DNA of 64,000 nucleotides from Pseudarthrobacter oxydans (GTDB lineage Bacteria; Actinomycetota; Actinomycetes; Actinomycetales; Micrococcaceae), in assembly GCF_013314975.1 (NCBI RefSeq), contig NZ_JABTYH010000007.1:62001-126000 (forward strand). Direction: 5' to 3'. Positions 31,915 to 40,127 of the stretch are shown here, in pieces (the first letter of the stretch is position 1; each line of letters opens with the position of its first letter). The notes under the pieces are model-generated. The model saw only the letters and a list, made by a program, of their open reading frames with translations, searched no databases and was not told where the DNA came from. Made by a program: the position numbers and the translations under genes.

Positions 31915-31995
31915 CTTTGCAATGTTGGATTACCCGGCCCTGAACAGAACCATGGTTGCTGCGCTTGCCCCGGATTTTCGCCCGGGGCGCTTGCG

Positions 31996-32068
31996 CAGGG
32001 CAGACAGGACTCGAACCTGCAACCTGCGGTTTTGGAGACCGCTGCGCTACCAATTGCGCCACTACCCT
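31996..32068 (-). tRNA. trpT: tRNA-Trp (anticodon CCA)
   Basis: The minus strand folds as a 73-base cloverleaf. The acceptor AGGGTAG pairs with CTGCCCT with one G-U pair. The D stem is GCGC/GCGC, the anticodon stem GCGGT/ACCGC holds the loop CTCCAAA with anticodon CCA, and the T stem GCAGG/CCTGT holds TTCGAGT. The discriminator is G, as expected for tRNA-Trp. CCA is not encoded after it. It is transcribed towards secE, 81 bases away, and may share its transcript. Confidence 0.97.
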
Positions 32069-32153
32069 ATGGAGTGAATTCCACCCTCTGACAACGAGCC
32101 TCCAGTCTGAGCTGGGGCGCACGTCATCATCCGTGTTTCAACACCGGTGAACC

Positions 32154-32183
32154 AGTCTACGCAACAACTTCGTGTTCGTCGAA
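32154..32183 (-). promoter_or_regulatory. Probable promoter for tRNA-Trp-secE-nusG
   Basis: On the minus strand TTCGAC (32178-32183) and TAGACT (32154-32159) are separated by 18 bases. Transcription would start about 80 bases before the tRNA. The -10 hexamer matches the rplJL promoter. Confidence 0.5.
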
Positions 32184-32346
32184 CCGGCCCATTTCCGGCC
32201 CCCGCCTGACGGCCTGCCTGACATGTGACCGGGACACAGTCACAAATCAAAACCGGCAACCCGGAGGGTCCGGTGAACAGCATAGAGTAGAACTCGTCGA
32301 ATCCCACATTCCAGCCCCCAGGCTGCAAGCGAAGAACGGACCTGCC

Positions 32347-33564
32347 ATGTCTGCCGCCCGCGTTTCCCAGCGCATTTCCGCAATTGCCGAATCCGCAACC
32401 CTCGCCGTTGACGCCAAGGCGAAGGCGCTGAAGGCAGCGGGCCGGCCGGTTATTGGGTTTGGTGCGGGCGAACCGGACTTCCCCACTCCGGACTACATCG
32501 TCCAGGCCGCCATCGAAGCTGCCGGCCAGCCGAAGTACCACCGCTACTCCCCTGCCGGCGGATTGCCGGAGCTGAAGAAGGCCATAGCCGACAAGACGCT
32601 GCGCGACTCCGGCTATGCAGTGGACGCCGCCCAGGTCCTGGTGACCAACGGCGGCAAGCAGGCCGTGTACAACACCTTCGCCACCCTGGTTGATCCGGGA
32701 GATGAGGTTATTGTCCCCACCCCGTTCTGGACTACCTACCCGGAGGCCATCCGCCTGGCCGGCGGTGTCCCCGTGGAGGTGTTTGCGGGTCCTGAGCAGG
32801 ACTACCTGGTCACTGTGGAACAGCTCGAAGCAGCCCTTACGGACAGGACGAAAATCCTGTTGTTCGTGTCGCCGTCCAACCCCACCGGCTCTGTCTACTC
32901 GCCGGAGCAGGTGGCGGAGATCGGCAAGTGGGCAGCGTCCAAGGGCCTTTGGGTGGTCACGGACGAGATCTACGAGCACCTGACCTACGACGGCGTTCCC
33001 TTCACTTCGATCGCCACCGCGGCGCCGGAACTGGGCGACAAAGTGGTGATCCTGAACGGCGTTGCCAAAACCTATGCCATGACCGGCTGGCGGGTGGGCT
33101 GGATGATCGGTCCGGCCGACGTCATCAAGGCCGCCACCAACCTGCAGTCGCATGCCACCTCCAACGTCTCCAACATCATGCAGATCGCCGCCCTCGCCGC
33201 GGTTTCCGGCCCGCTGACGGCTGTTGATGAGATGAAGGTGGCATTCGACCGCCGCCGCAAGGCGATCGTTGCGGGCCTGAACGCCATCGACGGCGTGGAA
33301 TGCCCGACGCCGAAGGGCGCCTTCTACGTCTACGCCGATGTCCGTGGGCTGCTGGGCAAAGAGTTTCCCACCGCCTCCGGCACCGCAACCCCGCAGACCT
33401 CTGCCGAGCTCGCAGCGCTGATCCTGGACGAGGTTGAAGTGGCCGTGGTTCCGGGTGAGGCCTTTGGTCCTTCCGGCTACCTGCGCCTTTCCTACGCCCT
33501 CGGCGACGAGGACCTGGCCACCGGCGTGCAGCGGCTGCAGGACTTCCTGGGCAAGGCCCAGTAG
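32347..33564 (+). CDS. PLP-dependent aminotransferase, aspartate aminotransferase type (class I)
   Basis: 405 residues with the class I fold. N-terminal [32 protein letters not shown], the cofactor pocket with [10 protein letters not shown], and NPTGSVYS are visible. The PLP lysine is Lys241 in [15 protein letters not shown], and the carboxylate-binding Arg lies in [13 protein letters not shown]. These are features of the I-gamma/I-beta aspartate aminotransferases (aspB type) that make aspartate from oxaloacetate; some members also act as prephenate or aromatic aminotransferases. It is monocistronic and followed directly by a repeat array. Confidence 0.9.
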   Translation: MSAARVSQRISAIAESATLAVDAKAKALKAAGRPVIGFGAGEPDFPTPDYIVQAAIEAAGQPKYHRYSPAGGLPELKKAIADKTLRDSGYAVDAAQVLVTNGGKQAVYNTFATLVDPGDEVIVPTPFWTTYPEAIRLAGGVPVEVFAGPEQDYLVTVEQLEAALTDRTKILLFVSPSNPTGSVYSPEQVAEIGKWAASKGLWVVTDEIYEHLTYDGVPFTSIATAAPELGDKVVILNGVAKTYAMTGWRVGWMIGPADVIKAATNLQSHATSNVSNIMQIAALAAVSGPLTAVDEMKVAFDRRRKAIVAGLNAIDGVECPTPKGAFYVYADVRGLLGKEFPTASGTATPQTSAELAALILDEVEVAVVPGEAFGPSGYLRLSYALGDEDLATGVQRLQDFLGKAQ

Positions 33565-33566
33565 GA

Positions 33567-33700
33567 CGCTCTCTCTCACTTAACGCAGGAATTCCCTAAA
33601 CGCTCTATCACTCCCTTCCCGGTGAGTGATAGAGCGTTTGGCGTTAAGGCGCATCAAGTGAGAGAGCGTTTGGCGTTAAGGCGCATCAAGTGAGAGAGCG
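33567..33700. repeat. 32-bp-period dyad array, copy 2
   Basis: Two inverted units (33567-33579, with one extra CT, and CGCTCTATCAC at 33601-33611) are followed by three direct units: GTGATAGAGCG at 33626-33636, and GTGAGAGAGCG at 33658-33668 and 33690-33700. Spacing within each half is exactly 32 bp. The second and third spacers (TTTGGCGTTAAGG, then CGCATCAA) are identical, a recent tandem duplication. The innermost inverted and direct units share a matching variant base, so their complementarity is kept. The array fills the gap between two convergent genes. Confidence 0.95.
33598..33639 (+). terminator. Perfect 16-bp hairpin at the centre of repeat copy 2
   Basis: AAACGCTCTATCACTC (33598-33613) pairs perfectly with GAGTGATAGAGCGTTT (33624-33639) around a ten-base loop. 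It lies 34 bases after the aminotransferase stop, and could end transcription from both convergent neighbours. It is part of the repeat array rather than a separate element, so its role as a terminator is inferred. Confidence 0.55.
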
Positions 33701-33715
33701 TTTGGGGACGTGGGA

Positions 33716-34399
33716 TTAGAGGAGGCGGCGCTCTGCGGCCCACTTGGTCAGCTCGTGGCGGCTGGAGAGCTGCAGCTTCCGCAGTACCGCTGATACGTGG
33801 GTTTCCACCGTCTTGATGCTGATGAAGAGCTCCTTGGCCACTTCCTTGTAGCTGTAGCCGCGGGCGATGAGGCGCATGACCTCGAGTTCCCGCGCGGACA
33901 GCCTGTCCAGTTCGTCGTCGGCGATGTCCGCGGGGGCGGTACCAAAAGCGTCCAGGACAAAGCCTGCAAGCCGGGGCGAGAAGACCGCGTCACCGCCGGC
34001 AACCCGGTACACGGCGTCAGTGATTTCCGCCCCCGAGATGGTCTTGGTGACGTAGCCGCGTGCTCCCGCCCGGATTACCGCCACAACGTCCTCGGCCGCG
34101 TCCGAGACGCTGAGGGCAAGGAACTTGGTGGCAGGGAGCAGGGCTGCGGAACCGGCGATAACCTCACGGCCCCCGCCGCCCAGGCCTCCGGGCAGGTGGA
34201 CGTCCAGCAGCACCACGTCCGGGCGCTGCTGTGCTATGACGGCGATGGCCTGTTCCACCGTGGCTGCCTCGCCCACCACCTGGATGCTGGGGTCCAGGTC
34301 CGCTTTCAGGCCCGAGCGGAAGATCGCGTGGTCGTCGACAATGACCACCCTGGCGGACCTGGCGGCCGGATCCGAACCCGGTCCCTGCGTTGTGTTCAT
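33716..34399 (-). CDS. Response regulator, NarL/LuxR type
   Basis: 227 residues. The receiver domain has the acidic pair Asp22-Asp23 and the phosphoacceptor Asp66 in VVLLDVHLP. The C-terminal LuxR-type helix-turn-helix (about 165-227) includes LSARELEVMRLIARG and SIKTVETHVSAVL. The start overlaps the stop of the PspC-kinase gene by four bases (ATGA), which pairs them as a two-component system. By analogy with LiaRS-type systems it is likely to respond to envelope stress. Confidence 0.93.
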   Translation of the reverse strand: MNTTQGPGSDPAARSARVVIVDDHAIFRSGLKADLDPSIQVVGEAATVEQAIAVIAQQRPDVVLLDVHLPGGLGGGGREVIAGSAALLPATKFLALSVSDAAEDVVAVIRAGARGYVTKTISGAEITDAVYRVAGGDAVFSPRLAGFVLDAFGTAPADIADDELDRLSARELEVMRLIARGYSYKEVAKELFISIKTVETHVSAVLRKLQLSSRHELTKWAAERRLL

Positions 34400-35826
34400 G
34401 GCTTGCCTTCCGTGCTGTCCTGCGGGGCGGCGGGAAAGCCCAGCCGCACCTCCGTGCCTTCGCTGCTGCTGGTGATTGCCGCTGTACCGCCGTGGCGGTT
34501 CATGCGGCCGATGATGGATTCCCTGACCCCGAGCCTGTCCTCCGGCACATGCTGCAGGTCGAAGCCGGGGCCGCGGTCCTTGATAAACACCTCGGCACGG
34601 CCGCCGGATGCCTCCAGGTAGACCGAAACGGTCCCGCCGCCGTGGCGGGAGGCATTGAGCATGGCCTCCCGGCTGGCCTGGATCAGCGCTTCATGGCCCT
34701 CCGTGACGGCAGTGTCCCCCACGCAGACCACCTCGACGGCGTTGCCCAGCAGGTCCTCCACTTCGGCTGCCACGGCCTTGATCCGGTCCGACAGGTGCCC
34801 GGCGTCCTTGCCGGGATCCGCAAAAAGCCAGCCCCGCAGCTCGCGTTCCTGGGCACGGGCCAGCCGGACGACGTCGTGCTCGCTGGCCGCCCGACGCTGG
34901 ATCAGGGCCAGCGTCTGCAGCACCGAGTCATGCAGGTGGGCGGCAATCTCGGCCCGTTCGGTCTCCCGGATCCTGCCGGCCCGCTCCGCCTCCAGGTCGC
35001 GCCAGAACTTCAGCGCCCATGGCAGCAGGACCAGCACCACCCCGCCGAGGACAGCCACCGAGGCCAGCAGCGCCAGCCAGGTCTGCTCCCAGGAACCGGA
35101 GCCGGACACCATCACCAGGACGCCGGCCACCACCAGCGCCAGCCCTGCCGCGAGCCGGGCCCAGCCCCCTGCCTGGTCCGCCTTGGTTTTGTCCACGAGC
35201 CCGGCCCGCCGGGTCTCATCCAGCTGCATCCAGGCAATGGAGGCGCCGCCGAGCACTGCCGCAGCGGGTATCAGGGTTCCCAGTGGCACATCCACGCCCA
35301 GCAGTTGGGCGATCAGGATGCCCGCCACGAGCAGCAGCCCGGTTCCGAGCAGGATTTCCTTGCCGTAGCGCATCTCCCGGAACCGGAACCAGGGCGGCCG
35401 GACGGGCTCGGACGCGGACGCTGCGGCTTCCCCCAGGGCGGGGTATCCGAGGCCGCGTGGAGAGGCATTATCCGTCCGTGGGCCGCCGTCGGGCCTGCTG
35501 GGCGGCGCGATCCCGTCAATGCCGCCACCCGCCGGGGCCGCTGCCCAGGGAACTGCGGCCGGCACGGTCTCCCGGCTGACAGCCGGTGCAATGGGCGACG
35601 ACGGCCGGCGCGCCTGGCGCCGGGCGCTTTCGTCAGCCGTGGGGACCATGATCCACAACCAGGCATAGAAGACGACGCCGGCACCGCCGGCCAGCGACGC
35701 AAGGACCATTGCCACCCGCACGTGGACCACGGGCACGCCCAGGTGTGCGGCCAGGCCGGAGCACACGCCTGCGATGAAGCGGTCGCTGCGGCGGACCAGC
35801 GGGAGGCGGGCGGGCACGGTTGTCAT
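34396..35826 (-). CDS. Histidine kinase with N-terminal PspC domain
   Basis: 476 residues. Residues about 9-65 form a PspC domain (FIAGVCSGLAAHLGV then one membrane span). After a Pro/Ala-rich linker come further spans (about 157-177, 184-200, 225-243 and 252-273), then the HisKA_3 box AAHLHDSVLQTL with the phosphorylatable His299. The ATPase domain has EAMLNASRHGG, DRGPGFD and a G2 box with SIIGRMNRHGG. It forms an operon with the downstream regulator and is divergent from another PspC gene, across a 124-base shared control region. Confidence 0.93.
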   Translation of the reverse strand: MTTVPARLPLVRRSDRFIAGVCSGLAAHLGVPVVHVRVAMVLASLAGGAGVVFYAWLWIMVPTADESARRQARRPSSPIAPAVSRETVPAAVPWAAAPAGGGIDGIAPPSRPDGGPRTDNASPRGLGYPALGEAAASASEPVRPPWFRFREMRYGKEILLGTGLLLVAGILIAQLLGVDVPLGTLIPAAAVLGGASIAWMQLDETRRAGLVDKTKADQAGGWARLAAGLALVVAGVLVMVSGSGSWEQTWLALLASVAVLGGVVLVLLPWALKFWRDLEAERAGRIRETERAEIAAHLHDSVLQTLALIQRRAASEHDVVRLARAQERELRGWLFADPGKDAGHLSDRIKAVAAEVEDLLGNAVEVVCVGDTAVTEGHEALIQASREAMLNASRHGGGTVSVYLEASGGRAEVFIKDRGPGFDLQHVPEDRLGVRESIIGRMNRHGGTAAITSSSEGTEVRLGFPAAPQDSTEGKP

Positions 35827-35950
35827 GGATCAATCCAAGCACGGATCAGGGTTCCCGGGCCCGCAATCCGGCCGGATCCGGGGTCCTCTCAGGGACCATT
35901 CAGGGTGTCCCCCAGTAGAGCCGAAGCGCCGCAGGCGGAAGGATCGAAGC
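35827..35950. promoter_or_regulatory. Shared control region of the PspC module
   Basis: The 124 bases between the divergent kinase and PspC genes contain TCAGGG three times in the same orientation (35846-35851, 35889-35894, 35900-35905). The last two are 11 bases apart, and the first is 43 bases from the second, close to whole helical turns. These are candidate binding sites for the regulator. A six-base motif can recur by chance, so confidence is low. Confidence 0.35.
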
Positions 35951-37606
35951 ATGAACTCGCAAACCTCCACCCCTGATGACGGCCACCCGACGGAGCCCCT
36001 CCCCAAACGGGACAACGAAAACCCCACCGAGCCCCTCCCGCCGGCTGGCTCCCAGTCCGTGCCTTCCCCCTCACCTGTTCCCCCGCCGGCGTCGGGTCCG
36101 GCCCCGGAGCAGGAACCGGAGCACGACGACGGGGACGGCTCCTCTCACCGGTCCATGCGGGATGACGCGGCGTACGACGGCGCCGGTGCGGCCTATGCCG
36201 GGCAGCCTGCCGGAGCGTACCCGGGCCAGGGCAGCTCCGGCCCGGGCAGCGCAAGCCCGGGCAGCGCAAGCCCGGGCGCCGGCAGCTACCCGTATGCCGG
36301 TGCACCCACCCAGCAGACCGACTTCTTCGGCTGGGTGCGCAGCCATGGGATCACCCGCGGCCAGGACCGCTGGATCGGCGGCGTCTCCAGCGGCATCGCC
36401 CGGCGCCTGGGTATCGACCCGCTGATCGTCCGGGGCGTCTTCATCGTGATGACCCTTTTCGCGGGCATTGGTGTACTTTTCTACGGCCTGGCATGGGCCT
36501 TCCTGCCAGAGCCCGATGGAAGGATCCATGTCCAGGAAGCCGGCGCCGGACGGTGGACCAGCGGCATGACCGGTTCCCTGATCGCCGTAATCCTCGGCTT
36601 CAGCGGGCTGGGCGGCGACTTCTGGGGCTGGAGCAACCACGGTTTCGGCGCCTTCCTCTGGACCCTCTTCTGGGTTGGCGGCGCCATCTACCTGATCTAC
36701 TACCTCGCGCAGCGCAACAAAGCAGCGGTGGGCACACCGGCGGGCGCAGCCGCACCCGGCGCCACCTCTTACCCGGGCACCCCATACCCCGGTACCACCA
36801 CGCACTCTGCCGCAGCCTCGGCGGCAACGGCGCCCCTGTACCCGGACGTTGCAGGGACCGGCCCGTTCACCGGCAGCCCCTACGGCGCCGGCGGCTCCGG
36901 AAGCGGCGGATGGGACAACAAAGGCGCGGGCAGCACCTGGCAGCCGCAGGGTCCTCCGCCGGCACCCAAGGCGCGCCCCGCAGGCCCCGGGGCCCCCGCC
37001 GTCGCCATCGCTGCCGGCAGCGCACTGATCGTCGGCGCGGGGCTGAAAGCCCTGGACGTCACCAACATCATCGACCTCGGTGACTCTACGAACGCCATCG
37101 CATGGGCCAGCGCGGCGGCGGTCCTGGGCCTCGGGATCCTCATTCTGGGCTTCCGCGGCCGCACTTCGGGCATCCTGTCGTTCTTTGCGGTGGCAGCCCT
37201 CATCACGGGAGGAATCTTCAATGTGGTGGGCAACAACGGCGAGCGCGTCCGCTTCCAGGAAGTTGACTGGGCCCCCACGAGCATCCAGCAGGCAAGCGAA
37301 GGACTGAACATCACGGCGGGACGGGGAACCGTTGACCTCACCGGGCTCGCGCTGGACGCCCCCCTTGAGTCCGAGGTGCTTGTCCCCCTGGACTTCACCG
37401 CCAGCAATGTCACCGTGGTGATCCCTGACTCCGTGCCCGTGGACATCCGGGCAGATATGACCCTGGGGAACCTCGCGGAAGGCGGAAGCCAGCGCGGCGG
37501 GACAACCACACGCGAAAGCAGCTACAACACCGACAAGCCCGGCAGCCACCTGGTCATCGAGATCGACGGCACCGTCAGCAACGTCACCATCGAGGAAGGA
37601 AATTGA
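35951..37606 (+). CDS. PspC-domain membrane protein with LiaF-like C-terminal domain
   Basis: 551 residues from an ATG preceded by GGAAGGATC; a further upstream in-frame start would enter the control region. Residues 1-120 are polar, Pro/Ser/Gly-rich and contain a short tandem SPGSA repeat. A PspC domain follows (about 135-190, WIGGVSSGIARRLGI then a span), then more membrane spans separated by Gly/Pro-rich loops. The last 120 residues are beta-rich (GRGTVDLTGLALDAP, DIRADMTLGNLAEGG, GTVSNVTIEEGN) and resemble the 'toastrack' domain of LiaF-type stress sensors. It leads a three-gene operon divergent from its kinase. Confidence 0.85.
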   Translation: MNSQTSTPDDGHPTEPLPKRDNENPTEPLPPAGSQSVPSPSPVPPPASGPAPEQEPEHDDGDGSSHRSMRDDAAYDGAGAAYAGQPAGAYPGQGSSGPGSASPGSASPGAGSYPYAGAPTQQTDFFGWVRSHGITRGQDRWIGGVSSGIARRLGIDPLIVRGVFIVMTLFAGIGVLFYGLAWAFLPEPDGRIHVQEAGAGRWTSGMTGSLIAVILGFSGLGGDFWGWSNHGFGAFLWTLFWVGGAIYLIYYLAQRNKAAVGTPAGAAAPGATSYPGTPYPGTTTHSAAASAATAPLYPDVAGTGPFTGSPYGAGGSGSGGWDNKGAGSTWQPQGPPPAPKARPAGPGAPAVAIAAGSALIVGAGLKALDVTNIIDLGDSTNAIAWASAAAVLGLGILILGFRGRTSGILSFFAVAALITGGIFNVVGNNGERVRFQEVDWAPTSIQQASEGLNITAGRGTVDLTGLALDAPLESEVLVPLDFTASNVTVVIPDSVPVDIRADMTLGNLAEGGSQRGGTTTRESSYNTDKPGSHLVIEIDGTVSNVTIEEGN

Positions 37607-37607
37607 C

Positions 37608-37892
37608 ATGAGCAGCCAAACACCGGCGCCGGACCCCTACATTCCGGGGAGCTCCGCGGCGGCACGCACCGACTCCGCCCCTCCCTCCGGGGCGCGGGTG
37701 GGAACCATCGTATGGGGCCTGATCGTGGTTGCCCTCGCAGCCCTGATCATCATCGCCCAGCTCGGAATCGTCACCCTCAATGGGACCTACGTCCTGATCG
37801 GCCTCATGATCGGAGCGGGTGCGGCCCTGGTGGTCGGAGGACTCCTCTCCGCCAGGAAAAGTGACAACGGCACCACAACACGGAAGTCTTGA
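37608..37892 (+). CDS. Small two-span membrane protein of the PspC operon
   Basis: 94 residues. A polar N-terminus is followed by two hydrophobic helices (about 33-53 and 60-82) and a basic tail ending RKSDNGTTTRKS. It begins one base after the preceding stop and ends three bases before the next gene, so it belongs to the same operon. No family is recognised. Its position suggests it is an accessory membrane subunit of the PspC stress module. Confidence 0.75.
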   Translation: MSSQTPAPDPYIPGSSAAARTDSAPPSGARVGTIVWGLIVVALAALIIIAQLGIVTLNGTYVLIGLMIGAGAALVVGGLLSARKSDNGTTTRKS

Positions 37893-37895
37893 ACC

Positions 37896-38153
37896 ATGGA
37901 TAAATTCTTCAGCATCGTCAGGGGCCTGGGCCTGAAACGCGGACCCCAGCGCATCCTGGGGGGCGTCCTGGGAGGGATTGCGGCAAAACTCAACGTGGAT
38001 GTGGCCTACGTCCGCATTGCCTTCCTCCTCTTTGCCCTCCTCCCCGGCCCCGCCTTCGTTTTCTACCTCGTGGCCTGGGCTGTCCTGCCGGACCAGCGGA
38101 ACGTCATCCCGCTGCAGTCGTTCCTCGACAGGCGGTCACTGAACCGCCCGTGA
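37896..38153 (+). CDS. Small PspC-domain protein
   Basis: 85 residues that are essentially one PspC domain: GPQRILGGVLGGIAAKLNVDVAYVRIAF, quoted here by its landmarks LGGVLGGIAAKLNV and VAYVRIAFLLFALLPG, followed by the FYLVAWAVLPD end of the span. It is the third PspC domain in this module, after the kinase and the 551-residue protein. It closes the operon and is followed by a strong terminator. It probably interacts with the other PspC proteins in the membrane. Confidence 0.88.
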   Translation: MDKFFSIVRGLGLKRGPQRILGGVLGGIAAKLNVDVAYVRIAFLLFALLPGPAFVFYLVAWAVLPDQRNVIPLQSFLDRRSLNRP

Positions 38154-38166
38154 TACACCGCCACAC

Positions 38167-38200
38167 AGGGCCCCGCTCCTCCACCTTGGAGCGGGGCCCT
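38167..38200 (+). terminator. Terminator after the PspC operon
   Basis: AGGGCCCCGCTCC (38167-38179) pairs perfectly with GGAGCGGGGCCCT (38188-38200) around an eight-base loop, followed by TCGTGT. It lies 13 bases past the stop codon. Confidence 0.88.
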
Positions 38201-38213
38201 TCGTGTAACCAGT

Positions 38214-38244
38214 TTGTGTCGTACCGCACACACCGCACTAGACT
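38214..38244 (+). promoter_or_regulatory. Possible pfkA promoter
   Basis: TAGACT (38239-38244) is a good -10. TTGTGT (38214-38219) lies 19 bases upstream as a weak -35. Transcription would start about 55 bases before the pfkA ATG. Confidence 0.4.
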
Positions 38245-38304
38245 CTATGTGAGCTCAGCGTGGCGCTCTGCCTGTAAACCCACTCCCCAGGATTTGAGCG
38301 AGAC

Positions 38305-39330
38305 ATGAAAATTGGAATCCTTACCAGCGGTGGCGACTGCCCCGGACTGAATGCGGTGATCCGCGGAGCAGTCCTCAAGGGAATTGCCATCCACGGCCAC
38401 GAGTTCGTCGGTTTCCTCGACGGCTGGCGCGGCGTTGTTGAGGGCGACATCATCGACATCCCCCGGACCATGGTCCGCGGCATTGCCAAGCAGGGCGGCA
38501 CCATCCTGGGTACCTCCCGCACCAACCCGTTCGAAAACGGCGGCGGCCCCGAGGTCATCAAGGCCCACATGGAGCGCCTGGGCATCGATGCCATCATTGC
38601 GATCGGCGGTGAGGGCACGCTGGCAGCGGCCAAGCGGCTTACCGACGCCGGCCTGAAGATCGTCGGTGTTCCCAAGACTGTTGACAACGACCTCGACGCC
38701 ACCGACTACACCTTCGGTTTCGACACCGCCGTGCAGATCGCCACCGAGGCCATCGACCGGCTCCGGACCACCGGGGAGTCGCACCACCGGTGCATGATTG
38801 CCGAAGTCATGGGCCGGCACGTCGGGTGGATCGCCCTGCACGCCGGTATGGCTGCAGGTGCCCACGCCATCCTCATTCCGGAACAGAAAGTCAGCATCGA
38901 GCAGATCACCGAGTGGGTGAACGAGGCCCATGCCCGTGGCCGTGCGCCTCTGGTGGTCGTGGCTGAGGGGTTCGTTCCCGAGCACATGGAAACCCCGCAT
39001 TCCGAGCGCGGCCTGGATACCTTCGGCCGGCCCCGCCTGGGCGGCATCGCGGACCAGCTGGCCCCTGAGCTTGAAGCGCGGACCGGCATTGAAACCCGTG
39101 CCACCATCCTGGGCCACATCCAGCGCGGCGGCGTGCCGTCCGCTTTCGACCGTGTCCTGGCCACCCGGCTGGGCATGGCGGCCATCGACTCGGTGGTCGA
39201 GGGCTACTGGGGCACCATGGTGGCGCTCAAGGGAACGGACATCGAGCACGTGGGCTTCCAGGAAGCCCTGGGCAAGCTGAAGACCGTCCCGCAGAACCGC
39301 TACGACGAAGCTGCCGTCCTGTTCGGCTGA
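38305..39330 (+). CDS. pfkA: 6-phosphofructokinase
   Basis: Phosphorylates fructose 6-phosphate in glycolysis. The 341 residues carry ILTSGGDCPGLNAVIRG at the N-terminus, GGEGT at 101-105 and PKTVDNDL at 123-130, plus MGRHVGWIALHAG and a C-terminal HIQRGGVPSAFDR. Numbering matches E. coli at two key sites: Gly104 favours ATP use over pyrophosphate, while Lys124 is typical of pyrophosphate enzymes and of many actinobacterial ATP enzymes. Glu103 replaces the usual Mg-contacting Asp. ATP is the likelier donor. Confidence 0.93.
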   Translation: MKIGILTSGGDCPGLNAVIRGAVLKGIAIHGHEFVGFLDGWRGVVEGDIIDIPRTMVRGIAKQGGTILGTSRTNPFENGGGPEVIKAHMERLGIDAIIAIGGEGTLAAAKRLTDAGLKIVGVPKTVDNDLDATDYTFGFDTAVQIATEAIDRLRTTGESHHRCMIAEVMGRHVGWIALHAGMAAGAHAILIPEQKVSIEQITEWVNEAHARGRAPLVVVAEGFVPEHMETPHSERGLDTFGRPRLGGIADQLAPELEARTGIETRATILGHIQRGGVPSAFDRVLATRLGMAAIDSVVEGYWGTMVALKGTDIEHVGFQEALGKLKTVPQNRYDEAAVLFG

Positions 39331-39410
39331 GCCGTCCGGCATACCTGAAGAGTGGCTGCGGCCGATGTGTCCTCCCCAACGGGACCGGTTGCCCGCCCTA
39401 GGCTGGGAGC

Positions 39411-40127
39411 ATGACACTCGACCCCGGTTCGGCCGCCATCATCCAGCTTGCGTGGGCCCGGCGCCTGGGGCTGGATGATGACGCCTTCAGCTCCGCCCTG
39501 GCCTCCGGGGAACGCATAGTCCGCGCCGACGAGTCGGCGCGGACCGTCGAGTTCGTCCGGCTGTTCGGCAGCTCGGCGCTGGTGGGTCCCCAGTGGGTCA
39601 TCGACACCGCGGCGGACATCCCCGACGAGGAAATGGCGCAGCACGTCACCCTGCTGACCCTCACCAGGTCGCACGGCGGGCACGGGCTGGGGGCAGCCGC
39701 ACTCTTTTTTGCGGACGACCTGCCCCTCAGGCAGCCGCCGGAGGAAATGACCGTCTCGCACGGCAACGCCGAGGCGATCGAGCTTGAGGGCCGGTGCCCG
39801 CCCGACGACGTCAACGAAGTGGGCCTTTCAGACCTGGAGAACCGCTACACGATCGTCCATGAACTGGAGGGGCGCCGGGTGCCCCTGGCTTGCGGAGCCT
39901 ACTCGGAGTGGGAAGGGCTGCTGGCGCATCTTGGCGTCCTGGTGGACCCTGAATGGCGCCGGCGCGGACTGGGCTCCCTGGCAGCCTCGATTGCCGCCCA
40001 CGAGGCCCTCGCGGCGGGCCTGACCCTCCAGTGGCGGACGGACGTCAGCAATACAGGTTCCCTGGCGCTGGCCCGGAAGCTCGGCTTGTCAGCCGGCGGA
40101 ATCCAGACCAGCGTCCACCTTGGCTGA
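39411..40127 (+). CDS. GNAT-family acetyltransferase
   Basis: 238 residues with one recognisable GNAT fold in the C-terminal half: HLGVLVDPEWRRRGLGSLAASIA is its acetyl-CoA loop region (landmark WRRRGLGSLAAS), followed by ARKLGLSAGG. The N-terminal half is unassigned. TAGGCT lies exactly six bases before the ATG (39399-39404), suggesting a leaderless message. Its 3' end overlaps the convergent MFS gene by 39 bases. Substrate unknown. Confidence 0.85.
   Translation: MTLDPGSAAIIQLAWARRLGLDDDAFSSALASGERIVRADESARTVEFVRLFGSSALVGPQWVIDTAADIPDEEMAQHVTLLTLTRSHGGHGLGAAALFFADDLPLRQPPEEMTVSHGNAEAIELEGRCPPDDVNEVGLSDLENRYTIVHELEGRRVPLACGAYSEWEGLLAHLGVLVDPEWRRRGLGSLAASIAAHEALAAGLTLQWRTDVSNTGSLALARKLGLSAGGIQTSVHLG

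Noticed and set aside
35774..35950. Upstream extension of the 551-residue PspC protein
   Set aside because: The extra 59 codons would run through the shared promoter region and overlap the kinase start. The ATG at 35951 has a good ribosome-binding site.
36235..36290. A tandem CCCGGGCAGCGCAAG repeat as a regulatory or mobile element
   Set aside because: It lies in frame in the disordered Ser/Pro/Gly region of the PspC protein and is simple coding repetition.
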